This document shows, one piece after another, positions 17,618 through 26,989 of a stretch of 64,000 bases of DNA. The notes beneath the pieces were generated by a model, which saw only the letters and a program-made list of their open reading frames with translations, was not told where the DNA came from and did no database searches. Within the stretch, counting starts at the first letter, position 1, and each line of letters begins with the position of its first letter. Origin of the DNA: Lewinella sp. IMCC34191 (GTDB taxonomy: Bacteria > Bacteroidota > Bacteroidia > Chitinophagales > Saprospiraceae); assembly GCF_003390935.1 (NCBI RefSeq), contig NZ_QNQZ01000014.1, forward strand, positions 33,184 through 97,183. The letters are read 5' to 3'. The position numbers and the translations under genes were made by a program.

Positions 17618-18532
17618 ATGACAAATAAAAGAATACTCTTTACCGGCGGATCCGGCAAGGCCGGCAAGCACGTGGTTCCCTACTTACTCGATATGGGCCA
17701 CCGGGTGATGAACGTAGACCTGGAGCCCCTGGACCACCCGGGCGTAGACAACCTGATCGCCGACGTTACCGACTCCGGCCAAATGTTCGACGCCATGAGT
17801 TCATACGCCGGCCGGGACGAACTGGAGGCGGGCACCGGGGTGCCACATTTTGATGCCGTCGTCCACTTTGCCGCCATCCCCAGAATATTGATCAAACCCG
17901 ATAACGAGACCTTCCGGATCAATACCATAGGTACCTACAACGTGATCGAAGCAGCGGTCAAATTTGGCGTCAAAAAGATCATTATCGCGTCCTCGGAAAC
18001 TACCTACGGAATCTGTTTTGCCGACGGCCAGATCAACCCGCACTACCTCCCCCTCGACGAGGACTACGACGTAGATCCCATGGACAGCTACGGTATGTCG
18101 AAGGTGGTCAATGAAAAGACGGCCCGCGCTTTTCAGCGGCGGTCAGGATATGATATCTACGCCCTTCGCATCGGTAACGTCATTGAGCCGCACGAGTACG
18201 CCGAACTGTTTCCCGGCTTTATAGAAGATCCCGCCGTACGCCGCCGCAACGCCTTCAATTACGTCGACGCGCGCGATCTGGGACAGATCGTAGACCTCTG
18301 TATCGGTAAAGACGGGCTGGGCTTTGAGATATTCAACGCCGCCAACGATGGCAACGCACCCGATATCAGCAGTAAAGAACTGGCGGAGCGTTTTTTCCCC
18401 GGTGTACCGTTCAAACGCGAACTCAAGCCGGACGAGGGGCTGTATTCAAACCTGAAGATCCGGGAGGTACTCGGCTTTGAAGAGCAGCACAACTGGAAGA
18501 ATTACGTCCCGGGAGTGCGAGCTGACGGGTGA
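17618..18532 (+). CDS. NAD-dependent epimerase/dehydratase family protein
   Basis: A 304-residue extended-type SDR. The Rossmann motif TGGSGKAG is at residues 9-16. The catalytic triad region shows IIIASSETTYG and the YxxxK pair in YGMSKVVNEK (about 158-162). FNYVDARDLGQIVDLC follows the usual pattern for sugar or sugar-acid epimerases and dehydrogenases. The exact substrate cannot be read from the sequence; uronate or UDP-sugar chemistry is possible given the neighbouring glycan locus. The ATG at 17618 was preferred because the -7 element at 17538 overlaps the longer start. It converges on the PUL operon. Confidence 0.86.
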   Translation: MTNKRILFTGGSGKAGKHVVPYLLDMGHRVMNVDLEPLDHPGVDNLIADVTDSGQMFDAMSSYAGRDELEAGTGVPHFDAVVHFAAIPRILIKPDNETFRINTIGTYNVIEAAVKFGVKKIIIASSETTYGICFADGQINPHYLPLDEDYDVDPMDSYGMSKVVNEKTARAFQRRSGYDIYALRIGNVIEPHEYAELFPGFIEDPAVRRRNAFNYVDARDLGQIVDLCIGKDGLGFEIFNAANDGNAPDISSKELAERFFPGVPFKRELKPDEGLYSNLKIREVLGFEEQHNWKNYVPGVRADG

Positions 18533-18629
18533 AATACCAGCATATACGGGGACAAGCACGAGCAGCTGCGTTGATAGCCGACGTTCCGCCCCGACGGTCC
18601 CGCGAACAGGCGCATACCGTCCAAAAATA

Positions 18630-18653
18630 GGGCCGACGGCTTTCCGTCGGCCC
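18630..18653 (-). terminator. Terminator of the SusCD operon
   Basis: GGGCCGACGG and CCGTCGGCCC form a perfect 10-bp stem around CTTT (plus strand). On the minus strand the stem is followed by CTATTTTTGG, giving a T-run. It lies about 70 nt after the last PUL gene and may also help end the convergent epimerase transcript. Confidence 0.8.
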
Positions 18654-18721
18654 TTGCCACAAGATCACTGAACTGAGAACTAATTCTTTTTGAAGTGGAC
18701 ATTCTCGACCGTCGTTACAGA

Positions 18722-20284
18722 CTATTGGAAGCCCACGTAGTCGACGTATACATCTCCACCCGCCTGATCGAACTCCTGCAGGATGATCATACTCCAGGTA
18801 TTGTCGGTACCGGAAGCAGCATTCAGATCGCTGACGGGAAAGGAATATTCCGTCCATTCGCCCTCCACCACGTTGATGGTGGCTCCCGGGTCGTTCCCGG
18901 CGTCGTTGACCTTGAGCATCACCTGACTGTCGTTTGATCCCGGACCGCCGTACAGGTAGAACACCAGGTTGGTATAGCCGGAGACATCCACGGGCGTACC
19001 GTTGCCAATCTGGAGTCCTTCCCAGGCGTCGCCGCCCGAATTAAACAGAAGCTTTAGCGAGGAGGAGCCGTCGAATACCTGCTCGTCGCTGGGACCGTCT
19101 ACCTGCACCCATCCCCAGTTTTCCCAACCGTTTTGAAAATTATCGTCGAAGACGGTTAGCAACAATGGTGGAGGGCCCTCTCCCGGTAATTCCAGTTCTG
19201 TAGCTAGATTCACCACATAGTCGTGAATGGTAATGAATTTCATGAATCCGGAAATAGCGCCTTCGGGGACGATGACCTTTATCTCCGTAGCCGACTGGCT
19301 CACGAACTCCGTAATGGGATCCGCTACGCCGGGAAATACCAAACTCGCTACCAGGTCCAGATCACTGCCGGTGATGGTAAGTTCTTCCCCCACGGGAACC
19401 GGCGTGGGCGAAAGGGAAGTTTCCACGGGGAGAATGATTTCAATCAGCTCTTCCACGGCAACTTCGACGTCGGAATAGGCCACCAGGGTAATCTGACCGT
19501 CTACCGCCGTAGCGGGAACATTCACTCGAATGGAAGTTTCGTCGGACCCGGATACAAAATCCTGCCGCGCGATCACCGTGTCACCAGGAAAGATAATCTC
19601 TTTGACAAGATCCAGATCGGTACCCGTAACGGTGACTTCCTCCGTATGGCGTACGGCCTGGGGCGTGACGGAGGTGACCGCCGGAAGCGTCACCATCAGG
19701 CTTTCCTTGGTTTCTACGGTCAGCGGCTCGAAGCCCCCCCCCTGAAAAATCAGGGAACCCGTGCTGGCTTCCCAGGGCACCGTTACTACGATTTCGCTCT
19801 GTGACTGACTGACGAAATCCTCCACCGTCAGATTATTACTGAAGGTGATGGATTCTATCCAGTTCAGAAAATTACCGGTAATGGTGATATCAGCACCCGG
19901 GCGGGCTTCGTCGGTAACGTCCGATATGGAATAGGCGACCGAGAAATTCAGTTGGGTCTTGGACTCGATTACCTCATCGTCGGTATGCAGTTTGATCGGT
20001 CCGGTTTCCGCGGTCGGCGGTACGACGACCATAAAACGGTTGTCTTCCCGCAGCAGGAACTCGCTTTCCGGGACCCTTTCCGCCGGGGCGAATTCCACCG
20101 CGTTTACGCGCATCAAATTTTCACCGATGATCAGAATCGAATCGCCGTGCATCACGCCCGAAGGACCGAAGCTGATCAAAGTCGTCTCGGTGCTTTGCAT
20201 CACTTCATCGTCCTCACACGACAGGATGGCCGTCAGGGTCAGGGGGATGATCGCCAGGAGAAATAGGTTGCTTAGTTTAGACAT
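18722..20284 (-). CDS. IPT/TIG-repeat surface lipoprotein, putative glycan-binding protein
   Basis: A 520-residue lipoprotein (lipobox AILSC, Cys about 23). Four tandem IPT/TIG-like immunoglobulin repeats fill about residues 35-365; each has a 'G(D/E)xxxIxGxxL' core: SILIIGENLMRV, DITITGNFLNWI, EVTVTGTDLDLV and ELTITGSDLDLV. The last about 145 residues form a jelly-roll-like domain (DDNFQNGWENWGW..SLKLLFNSGG..VDYVGFQ) resembling carbohydrate-binding modules. It is the last gene of the susC-susD-lipoprotein operon, the usual place for surface glycan-binding proteins (SusE/SusF position). It would hold polysaccharide at the cell surface for SusC/SusD. The ligand is unknown. Confidence 0.85.
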   Translation of the reverse strand: MSKLSNLFLLAIIPLTLTAILSCEDDEVMQSTETTLISFGPSGVMHGDSILIIGENLMRVNAVEFAPAERVPESEFLLREDNRFMVVVPPTAETGPIKLHTDDEVIESKTQLNFSVAYSISDVTDEARPGADITITGNFLNWIESITFSNNLTVEDFVSQSQSEIVVTVPWEASTGSLIFQGGGFEPLTVETKESLMVTLPAVTSVTPQAVRHTEEVTVTGTDLDLVKEIIFPGDTVIARQDFVSGSDETSIRVNVPATAVDGQITLVAYSDVEVAVEELIEIILPVETSLSPTPVPVGEELTITGSDLDLVASLVFPGVADPITEFVSQSATEIKVIVPEGAISGFMKFITIHDYVVNLATELELPGEGPPPLLLTVFDDNFQNGWENWGWVQVDGPSDEQVFDGSSSLKLLFNSGGDAWEGLQIGNGTPVDVSGYTNLVFYLYGGPGSNDSQVMLKVNDAGNDPGATINVVEGEWTEYSFPVSDLNAASGTDNTWSMIILQEFDQAGGDVYVDYVGFQ

Positions 20285-20359
20285 TTCGCTTTAAGCTTCA
20301 GTGAAAAATGATTGCCCGCAGCATCCCGACCTGCGGCGGGGGGTGAGGATCCGCCCGGA

Positions 20360-21529
20360 TTAATCCAGCGTTTTAGGTACGATGCGGAAGTTGTCGAAGG
20401 AGATGTCGGCATCCAGTGCATTTCCGCCGAAAATCAGAATGCGGGTCCAGTATCCTTCGTCGATCACCACGGGGGTAACCCCCTCATTGGAATAGGCACT
20501 AAATACCTGTTCCAGGGGGATCGCGACCGTTTCCCATTCTCCCTGACTGTCGTAGGGGGGTTGCCAAAAGTAGGCCTCGTTGACTTCGGACGGCAGGCCG
20601 AAGTTGAAGCGGACGATATTGTTATTGTAGGGCTTCACCGTGTTTACCTCGAATTTGAGGAAGTAGTCCTGGGGGTCCTGAATAGCCTCATCCGGAAAGT
20701 TGCGGGCCACCTCTCCTACGGCATCCGCCGCGCCACCGGCGACTTCGGTCCATTCCCAGGCGCCGATCATTTTATTCACCCGGATGTAGTTGCCGTTGAT
20801 CGACGCGGGGTCACCGGGACCTACTTCGGAGGGTTCCACGACGTAGTCGATGTTCCACCATCCCGTGAAGGGATCACTGCTCAGGATGATGTTCCGATCG
20901 TCACGGAACCAGAAGTCGGACTCGGTGGTACCGAAATTCGTGGAAACGCTGATCGGGCCGGCCTCCGCGCCTTCGGGTACCACGACCCGGAGTATCTGAC
21001 CGTCCTCCGTCGTTGCGGGCAGCACCTCCCCTTCCAGGCCACCCGTAAAGGTGACCGTGATGGGTTCGTAGAAGTAGTTGCCGTAGATCGTGGCTACGTC
21101 ACCGTCGAAGACGTATTCGGATTTCATCGAATTGATTTCGGGCTCGGAGATGTCCACCTCGAAAGCATAGGATAAACTGCCTCCGTCGGCAAATTGGAGC
21201 CGGATCTGATTCGTCACCTCCGTGGGCACGTCACTGGGTACGGACACGAGAATGGATTGGTCGGTGACGTATACGGGGTTGAGGTCCGCCATGAGGTCGT
21301 TGAACCACACTTCCACGGTACCGCCCAGGTTGTTTCCTATAATGGCGACCAGGCTACCCTGAAAGGCCGATACCACCAGCGAATCCGACGCTTCGGGCGT
21401 AGTCACCCGTACGTACTCGATACTGGGTCGACCCCCGTCGATCAAATCGTCTTTTTCGCAACCCAGAAAAACGGCAACTAACAAAAGGGCAGTTGCTAAA
21501 ATGAGTGTTCGATTAGGTAAGAACTTCAT
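20360..21529 (-). CDS. Surface glycan-binding lipoprotein (SGBP-B-like)
   Basis: A 389-residue lipoprotein with signal LLLVAVFLGC (Cys about 24). One or two IPT/TIG domains follow (SLVAIIGNNLGGTVEVWFND; DVATIYGNYFYEPITVTF). The C-terminal half (about 215-389), with FTGWWNIDYVVEP, IGAWEWTEVAGG and ISFDNFRIVPK, resembles the ligand-binding domain of surface glycan-binding proteins of the SGBP-B type. It sits directly after susD (18 nt) and 75 nt before the next lipoprotein gene. The two lipoproteins share the IPT plan but not their ends, so they probably bind different parts of one substrate. Confidence 0.87.
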   Translation of the reverse strand: MKFLPNRTLILATALLLVAVFLGCEKDDLIDGGRPSIEYVRVTTPEASDSLVVSAFQGSLVAIIGNNLGGTVEVWFNDLMADLNPVYVTDQSILVSVPSDVPTEVTNQIRLQFADGGSLSYAFEVDISEPEINSMKSEYVFDGDVATIYGNYFYEPITVTFTGGLEGEVLPATTEDGQILRVVVPEGAEAGPISVSTNFGTTESDFWFRDDRNIILSSDPFTGWWNIDYVVEPSEVGPGDPASINGNYIRVNKMIGAWEWTEVAGGAADAVGEVARNFPDEAIQDPQDYFLKFEVNTVKPYNNNIVRFNFGLPSEVNEAYFWQPPYDSQGEWETVAIPLEQVFSAYSNEGVTPVVIDEGYWTRILIFGGNALDADISFDNFRIVPKTLD

Positions 21530-21547
21530 GTTCTGATCTTTTGTCGC

Positions 21548-23230
21548 TTAAAATTCGTAGTCCACCGGCTCCTCCAGCAAATTGGGGGCCGAACTGATCT
21601 CGTTGATGGGGAGGGGCAACCGGAAGTTGGCCGAGGATGCGTTGAAGAAGCGGTTCGCGTCCCAGCTGATGTGCTGGATGGTCCACTGGGTGGGGTCGGT
21701 CGGATTGTCCGGTTCGATGGAGTATAGCCCGCGGTCCTGATTGCCGATGACCTCGTAGGCAAATTCCGGATCGTAGTAGTGGATGCGCACCAGGTCGTAC
21801 CAAAAGCGGGATTCTCCCGCGAATTCCTTGGCCCGTTCCTCGAGCAAGTCCATTTCGGAGACTTCATCCTCCACCGTCTGACCGGTGGCCCGCTCGTGTA
21901 CCGCGTTGAAGTAGTCAAGGGCCATGGGATCGGTAGTCGCGTCGTCGTTGCCGATGGCCGCGTCCACGTAATTCAGGTACACCTCGGCCAGCCGCAGCAT
22001 ATAGGTATCGTGGCTGTAGTGCTGGGAGATGGCCTCGGTTGGGCTTAAGCGACCGACGACGTACTTTTTGTAGGCGGCAAAATCCACGGTGGTGGCCAGA
22101 TCTCCACCCGGTTCGGGTACCGTATAGCCCACGGCAAGATCGCCGTTAGCGTCGGCATAGGGTAGTTCCGGATAATAGCCTCCGGGAAGCATGAACGTAG
22201 CGTGCAGGCGGCTGTCCACCGTTCTACCCTGCAGGGTTATATCGTCTATTTGCTCGAACCCTTCGTACAGACTGAGCAACCAGAAGGTGGCACCCTTCGC
22301 TCCCCCCCAGCCGTCGCCGTTACCGAGGGCACCGGTCGGAGTAAGGTAAGCCGGTACGCTGTTGTTGCTGCCCCATTCCCCGGAAGCGAAGGCCCACTGC
22401 AGGGAAAACAGGGATTCGGCATTGTTATCGTAGGGTACGGTGAAGAGGTCCGCGTAGTCGGGCAGTAAAGAGGCTCCGCTGGATTCGATGACCCGCTGTG
22501 CATAGTACTTCGCGCTGTCCAAATAGGTCTGGTCTCTGTTTCCACCTGCTCCAGCTACCCCCGCACGGGTCAGATAGGTGCGGGAGAGCATGCCCTCCGC
22601 CGACCAACTGGTCACCCGGCCTTCCTGGGTACGTGATTCCGGCAGGTCCCGGGCAGCGGCCAGGTAATCCTGCGTGATGAATCGCCAGACCGATTCAACG
22701 GTATGGCGACGGACCGACAGCGGGTCTTCCAGCAGATCGATATTGTTGGTGATGATCGGCACGGGGCCCCAGTTCATGACCAGGTGTTCGTAGGCCACCG
22801 CCCGCATAAAGCGGCACTCGGCAATGGCGGTCCGGCGTACTTCCTCCGACAACTCCGATGATTCGCTCTGGCGAATATTCAGCATCGTCGTGTTGGCCTG
22901 GCCGATCACGTTGAAGAAGGCTCTCCAGGCCACTCCGTTATCAATGGTACTTGCCGTGGTCTTGAATTCCACGTTGTCCCGGTCATTCCAGGCGTCCAGG
23001 GTGGTTCCTCCCCGGAAATCTCCGATGTTATACGAGGCCTTATCGTTGTAGTCGAACCACACCAGGTTGTAGAGCGTGGACGTAGCGGCCATTAGCTGCG
23101 CGTCATTGGTATAGAACGACGCATCCGTCAGGCTGTCCTCCGGGGGGACCATGAGAAATTCCTCGGAGCAACTATATATCACCCCGCATAGCAAGCTAAG
23201 GGCAAGTGTTTTTTTAAGTATGGCGCGCAT
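21548..23230 (-). CDS. susD: RagB/SusD family nutrient-uptake outer membrane lipoprotein
   Basis: A 560-residue SusD homologue. The signal ends in VIYSCSEEFL (lipobox Cys about 21). Family hallmarks are EEFLMVPPEDSLTDASFYTN near the N-terminus, AIAECRFMRAVAYEHLVMNWGP in the tetratricopeptide region, and LRLAEVYLNYVDAAIGN with a C-terminus beginning LPLPINEISSAPNL. SusD forms the lid over the SusC transporter and captures glycan. It lies 26 nt downstream of susC. The substrate cannot be assigned from the sequence alone. Confidence 0.96.
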   Translation of the reverse strand: MRAILKKTLALSLLCGVIYSCSEEFLMVPPEDSLTDASFYTNDAQLMAATSTLYNLVWFDYNDKASYNIGDFRGGTTLDAWNDRDNVEFKTTASTIDNGVAWRAFFNVIGQANTTMLNIRQSESSELSEEVRRTAIAECRFMRAVAYEHLVMNWGPVPIITNNIDLLEDPLSVRRHTVESVWRFITQDYLAAARDLPESRTQEGRVTSWSAEGMLSRTYLTRAGVAGAGGNRDQTYLDSAKYYAQRVIESSGASLLPDYADLFTVPYDNNAESLFSLQWAFASGEWGSNNSVPAYLTPTGALGNGDGWGGAKGATFWLLSLYEGFEQIDDITLQGRTVDSRLHATFMLPGGYYPELPYADANGDLAVGYTVPEPGGDLATTVDFAAYKKYVVGRLSPTEAISQHYSHDTYMLRLAEVYLNYVDAAIGNDDATTDPMALDYFNAVHERATGQTVEDEVSEMDLLEERAKEFAGESRFWYDLVRIHYYDPEFAYEVIGNQDRGLYSIEPDNPTDPTQWTIQHISWDANRFFNASSANFRLPLPINEISSAPNLLEEPVDYEF

Positions 23231-23256
23231 AATTTCTATCGTTTACAGACGCGTGA

Positions 23257-26200
23257 TCAAAATTGTAGTCCGACGCTCAGCGTGTAGAGGGGGACGGACG
23301 GATACCGGCCGTTGTCGACTCCTACCGCCTGGTTGCCGGCGCTGGCGTCGCGGCCTACGTAGGCTCCTATTTCCGGGTCGTAGCCTGAGTAACTGGTGAA
23401 GGTGGCCAGGTTCTGGGCGGAAATCGCCACCCGCAGGGACTGTACGAATCCGAGACGGGCCACCGTAGCTGCCGGCAGGTTATAGGCCAGGGTGACGTTC
23501 TTCAGGCGCAGGAAGGAGCCGTCCTCTACAAACCGGCTGGAGTGGCGCGAATAGTTGCCGTTCAAATCGGTGGCGTTGATCCGCGGCACGTCGGTTCCGG
23601 CGTTGACGATGTAGGGCTGTTCTTCCTCGTCCAATTCCACCCGCGCGAAATCGTACGCCCGGTTCAGCAGGTTGCGGCTAAGGTTGATATTATTGGGGTT
23701 GGTGGCCGCATAGGCGGTGTAGTTGTACACGTCGTAGTTGAAGGAGCCGGTGAACAGCACGCTCAATTCGAGGGACTTGTAGGTGAACGTATTCGTCAGT
23801 CCCAGCGATTGCCGGGCGTTCGGGTTGCCGATGAAGGTCTGGTCGTAGGAGTCGATGACCCCGTCGGGTTCTCCGTCCGGCCCGCTGATGTCGCGGTACT
23901 TCACGTCACCGACCCAGATACCATCGGGGGAAACGGGCAGCGGATTGCCGTCGTTGTCCACCGGCAGGGGGCTGTTGTTGATATCCTCCAGGGACTCGTA
24001 CAGCCCGTCCGCCTCGAAGCCGTAGAACAGCCAGGGGGCTTGCCCGATCGCGGACCGCTGGGTCCAGTTGTCCATCCACCAAGAGGTGCGGTCGAAAAAG
24101 CCGGAAGAGGTATTGAGGGACAGGATTTTCGAATCGACGACGGAGAAGTTGAAATCCGTAGCCCAGCTGAAGTTGCGGGTATTGATGTTTCTTGTTTGTA
24201 GCCGCACCGTCCATCCCTCGTTGCGGAGCGAGCCGACGTTCACGTACGGGTTGGCAATACTTCCACTTCCGGTTACGCCGAGGTAGTCGGGGTTAGCGGC
24301 CTCCGTCAGCAGCTCGTCTGTGTGCCGGGTGTAGTAGTCGAATTCCAGCTGAATCCGGTCTTCCAGGAAGGCCAGGTCGAGCCCGAAGTTATTGGTCTGG
24401 GTGGCTTCCCACTGCAAGTTGGGGTTAGCGTAGCGGTTCAGGGCAAAGCCGGTGCCCCACGGGGTCGTCCAGGCGCCCAGCGTGCCGTAGATGAAGCCGC
24501 CGCCGCCCTGGTTGCCGGTAAGACCGGTTTCGAAGCGCAACCGCAGTTCGCTGACGGCACCGATCTTAAAGAACGGCTCATTGGAGATGCGCCAGGCTAC
24601 CGAAGCCGAGGGAAAAACGCCCCATTTGTTGTTGGCGCCGAAGTTGGAGGAACCGTCCGCGCGGGCGGTGGCCATCACGTAATAGCGTTCCGCGAAGTTG
24701 TAGTTGAACCGGCCCAGGAAGGATTCCTGCGCCCACGATCCCTTCCCGCCGTCGACCGTTGCCGTTTCGGTATTCCCCAAATTGAGGTCGATGACTTCCT
24801 CGGAGACGAAATCGGAAATTCCGGCTAACACGTTACGCCAGTTGCTGCGCTGGGCTTCGTGGACGCCCACTATGTTAAAGGTATGCCGGGTAGCGACCTG
24901 CTTGTAGTAGGAAATGATCTGCTGAAAATTCCAGTAGGAACTGCTCTGGGAACGCTCCTGCAGGGTCGCGGTCGGTCTTTCCTGAAAACCGAACTGGTAC
25001 TGCGGCTGAAAGTACATTCCCTCGGAATTAGAAATATCGGCGTTTACCGCGGCGGATAGGGTCAGCCCGCGCCCCAGGTCGTAGCTGGCATTGAGGCCCA
25101 GCAGGGCCTGGCGCTTCATGAGGTTGTTCGTGGTGATCTGGGCCAGCCCGATCGGGTTGGGCGGAAGGAATTGCTGGGCCGCCGAATTCTCCAGGTTTCC
25201 TCCCCCGTACGATCCGTCGAAATCCCGCACGGGAATATTGGACGTCATTTGCAGCGCGGTGGAAACGATGTTTTCCTGTCCGGTGATCAGCCGCGTTTCC
25301 GTTTGGCTGAGGTTCACCTTCGAACTGAGCTTCAGCCGGTCCGTCAGTTGATTGTCCACCTTGACCAGCCCGCTGTACCGCTGGAAGCCGGAACCGATGG
25401 CTACCCCTTCCTGGTCGAATACCTCGCCGGAGATGTAGTAGGTCGTCTTATCGTTGCCTCCGCTCACGCTCAGGTTGTGCTTGAACATACTGGCGTTGTT
25501 GAAGAGCTCCTTCTGCCAGTTAGTTCCCGCCCCCAGGAGGGAAGGATCCTCAAACTCACCGGGAAGGGTCCCGCCCTCGATTGCGGTGTACTCCTTTGCC
25601 ATCGCGGCGTATTCGCTCAGGTTCATGACGTCCAGATACTCCGGCTCCGCCTGCTGGCTGTAGGCGAAATCGTACTTGATGCTCGTACGGCCCGCCTGCC
25701 CGCTCTTGGTGGTGATCACCACCACGCCGTTCGTAGCCCGCGAACCGTAGAGGGAGGCCGCTACCGGTCCGGTCAGTACCTCGATCGAAGCGATGTCCGA
25801 AGGGTTGATGCCCGCCAGGGGGTTGGCGGCACTCTGGGCACTTAACTCTATCTGATTGACCTGCATTTGCACCCCGTCCACTACGTAGAGCGGCTGGGTG
25901 TTGCCATTGATGGTACTGATCCCCCGAATGTTAACGGAAATGCCGCCGCCGGGCTGTCCCGTGTTCTGGGTGACCTGCACCCCGGCGGCCCGACCCTGCA
26001 GGGCCTGTTCCAGGGTTGGGTTGACGGTCCGCTCCAGGTCTTCGGTATCCAGAGAGGTGTGGGCCGTGACCAGGTCGGAACGCTTGATCGTGGAGTATCC
26101 GGTAACGACCACCTCGTCCAGCTCGGAGATCGCCTCGCTCATCGTTACGTCGATCCGGGATCGGCCGTTGACCTCAATCGTTTGCCGCCGGTACCCCAGG

Positions 26201-26469
26201 AAGGAAAAGGTGAGTTCTCCGTCGGCGGCGGTAGTGATCCGGTAGTTTCCATCCAGATCGCTCGTCGTGCCGCTGGTGGTGCCCTCGACCAGGATCGCGA
26301 CGCCCGGCAGCGAAAGGCCTTCTTCGTCGATCACCGTGCCGGTAACGACGGTCTGTTGCGCGGACAAATTCGCACCCATGCACAGACTGACCAGAAAGAG
26401 GGCCAGACTGAAGGGAAAGTGGCGAGAACCGGTAAACAGGGAAGCGCGAATAGTGGAATTCATATACAT
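23257..26469 (-). CDS. susC: SusC/RagA family TonB-linked outer membrane protein
   Basis: A 1070-residue TonB-dependent transporter. After a signal peptide (about 1-37) comes a carboxypeptidase-like regulatory domain (VTGTVIDEEGLSLPGVAILV, ending about 112), the TonB-box region ELDEVVVTGY, and the plug domain with PLYVVDGVQMQVNQIE and IEVLTGPVAASLYGSRATNG. The beta-barrel fills the rest and ends in the aromatic SVGLQF. It imports oligosaccharides in partnership with SusD, powered by TonB-ExbBD. It is the first gene of the operon. Start codons at 26469 and 26463 are both possible. The divergent hybrid sensor at 26990 is the likely regulator. Confidence 0.96.
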   Translation of the reverse strand: MYMNSTIRASLFTGSRHFPFSLALFLVSLCMGANLSAQQTVVTGTVIDEEGLSLPGVAILVEGTTSGTTSDLDGNYRITTAADGELTFSFLGYRRQTIEVNGRSRIDVTMSEAISELDEVVVTGYSTIKRSDLVTAHTSLDTEDLERTVNPTLEQALQGRAAGVQVTQNTGQPGGGISVNIRGISTINGNTQPLYVVDGVQMQVNQIELSAQSAANPLAGINPSDIASIEVLTGPVAASLYGSRATNGVVVITTKSGQAGRTSIKYDFAYSQQAEPEYLDVMNLSEYAAMAKEYTAIEGGTLPGEFEDPSLLGAGTNWQKELFNNASMFKHNLSVSGGNDKTTYYISGEVFDQEGVAIGSGFQRYSGLVKVDNQLTDRLKLSSKVNLSQTETRLITGQENIVSTALQMTSNIPVRDFDGSYGGGNLENSAAQQFLPPNPIGLAQITTNNLMKRQALLGLNASYDLGRGLTLSAAVNADISNSEGMYFQPQYQFGFQERPTATLQERSQSSSYWNFQQIISYYKQVATRHTFNIVGVHEAQRSNWRNVLAGISDFVSEEVIDLNLGNTETATVDGGKGSWAQESFLGRFNYNFAERYYVMATARADGSSNFGANNKWGVFPSASVAWRISNEPFFKIGAVSELRLRFETGLTGNQGGGGFIYGTLGAWTTPWGTGFALNRYANPNLQWEATQTNNFGLDLAFLEDRIQLEFDYYTRHTDELLTEAANPDYLGVTGSGSIANPYVNVGSLRNEGWTVRLQTRNINTRNFSWATDFNFSVVDSKILSLNTSSGFFDRTSWWMDNWTQRSAIGQAPWLFYGFEADGLYESLEDINNSPLPVDNDGNPLPVSPDGIWVGDVKYRDISGPDGEPDGVIDSYDQTFIGNPNARQSLGLTNTFTYKSLELSVLFTGSFNYDVYNYTAYAATNPNNINLSRNLLNRAYDFARVELDEEEQPYIVNAGTDVPRINATDLNGNYSRHSSRFVEDGSFLRLKNVTLAYNLPAATVARLGFVQSLRVAISAQNLATFTSYSGYDPEIGAYVGRDASAGNQAVGVDNGRYPSVPLYTLSVGLQF

Positions 26470-26989
26470 CTTAAGTTTCTCTAGCGAAAATGTATGGGAC
26501 CGCGTAGCCCGGTCGGGGTAGTGAAATCAGCTGCAAAGGATGTTGCACCGTCGCCGGTGCACCGGCTCGCGGTCCTGGATCGTGACGTTACCGGCAACGG
26601 GTTCGGGGCGATCGGTTTGGGCGGCGAGCGCAGGTAAAGGCGCCGTCGGCAAACAGGCGAGAAATACCCGATGGATTGACATGATTCCGTGCATGATCGT
26701 CTACAGTTGCATACGGCGTACCGAAAGCGGTAGGTATGAAGCAATCCCGGACGCCCCTTCCGGGGAGGGGACGGCTGGAGTGGATCAAATGTCGAATAGG
26801 GCCGGCTGGCCGGGCAGGGGGGTTCGTAACGGATAGGGGGGGTATTCGTTACACGGGCAAAACCCCAGGGTTTACGCGGGTTTCCGGTTGCGTGAAAAAC
26901 CTTTTACCTGCGCCCCGCCGCCCGGCTTGTCTTCTTCGTGACTTCTGAAGGGTGGGTCCGAACCGCTGGATACAAGGTCGTATATTGGG
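26470..26989. other. Divergent control region between susC and the hybrid sensor
   Basis: This 520-bp space must carry promoters for susC (minus) and the hybrid sensor (plus). A TACATTTT on the minus strand near 26487 could be a weak -7 element for susC. TATATTGG at 26981-26988 could be one for the sensor. Two copies of the dispersed GCGCAGGTAAA motif lie here in opposite orientations (26621-26640 and 26901-26925). No coding region is convincing. Confidence 0.5.
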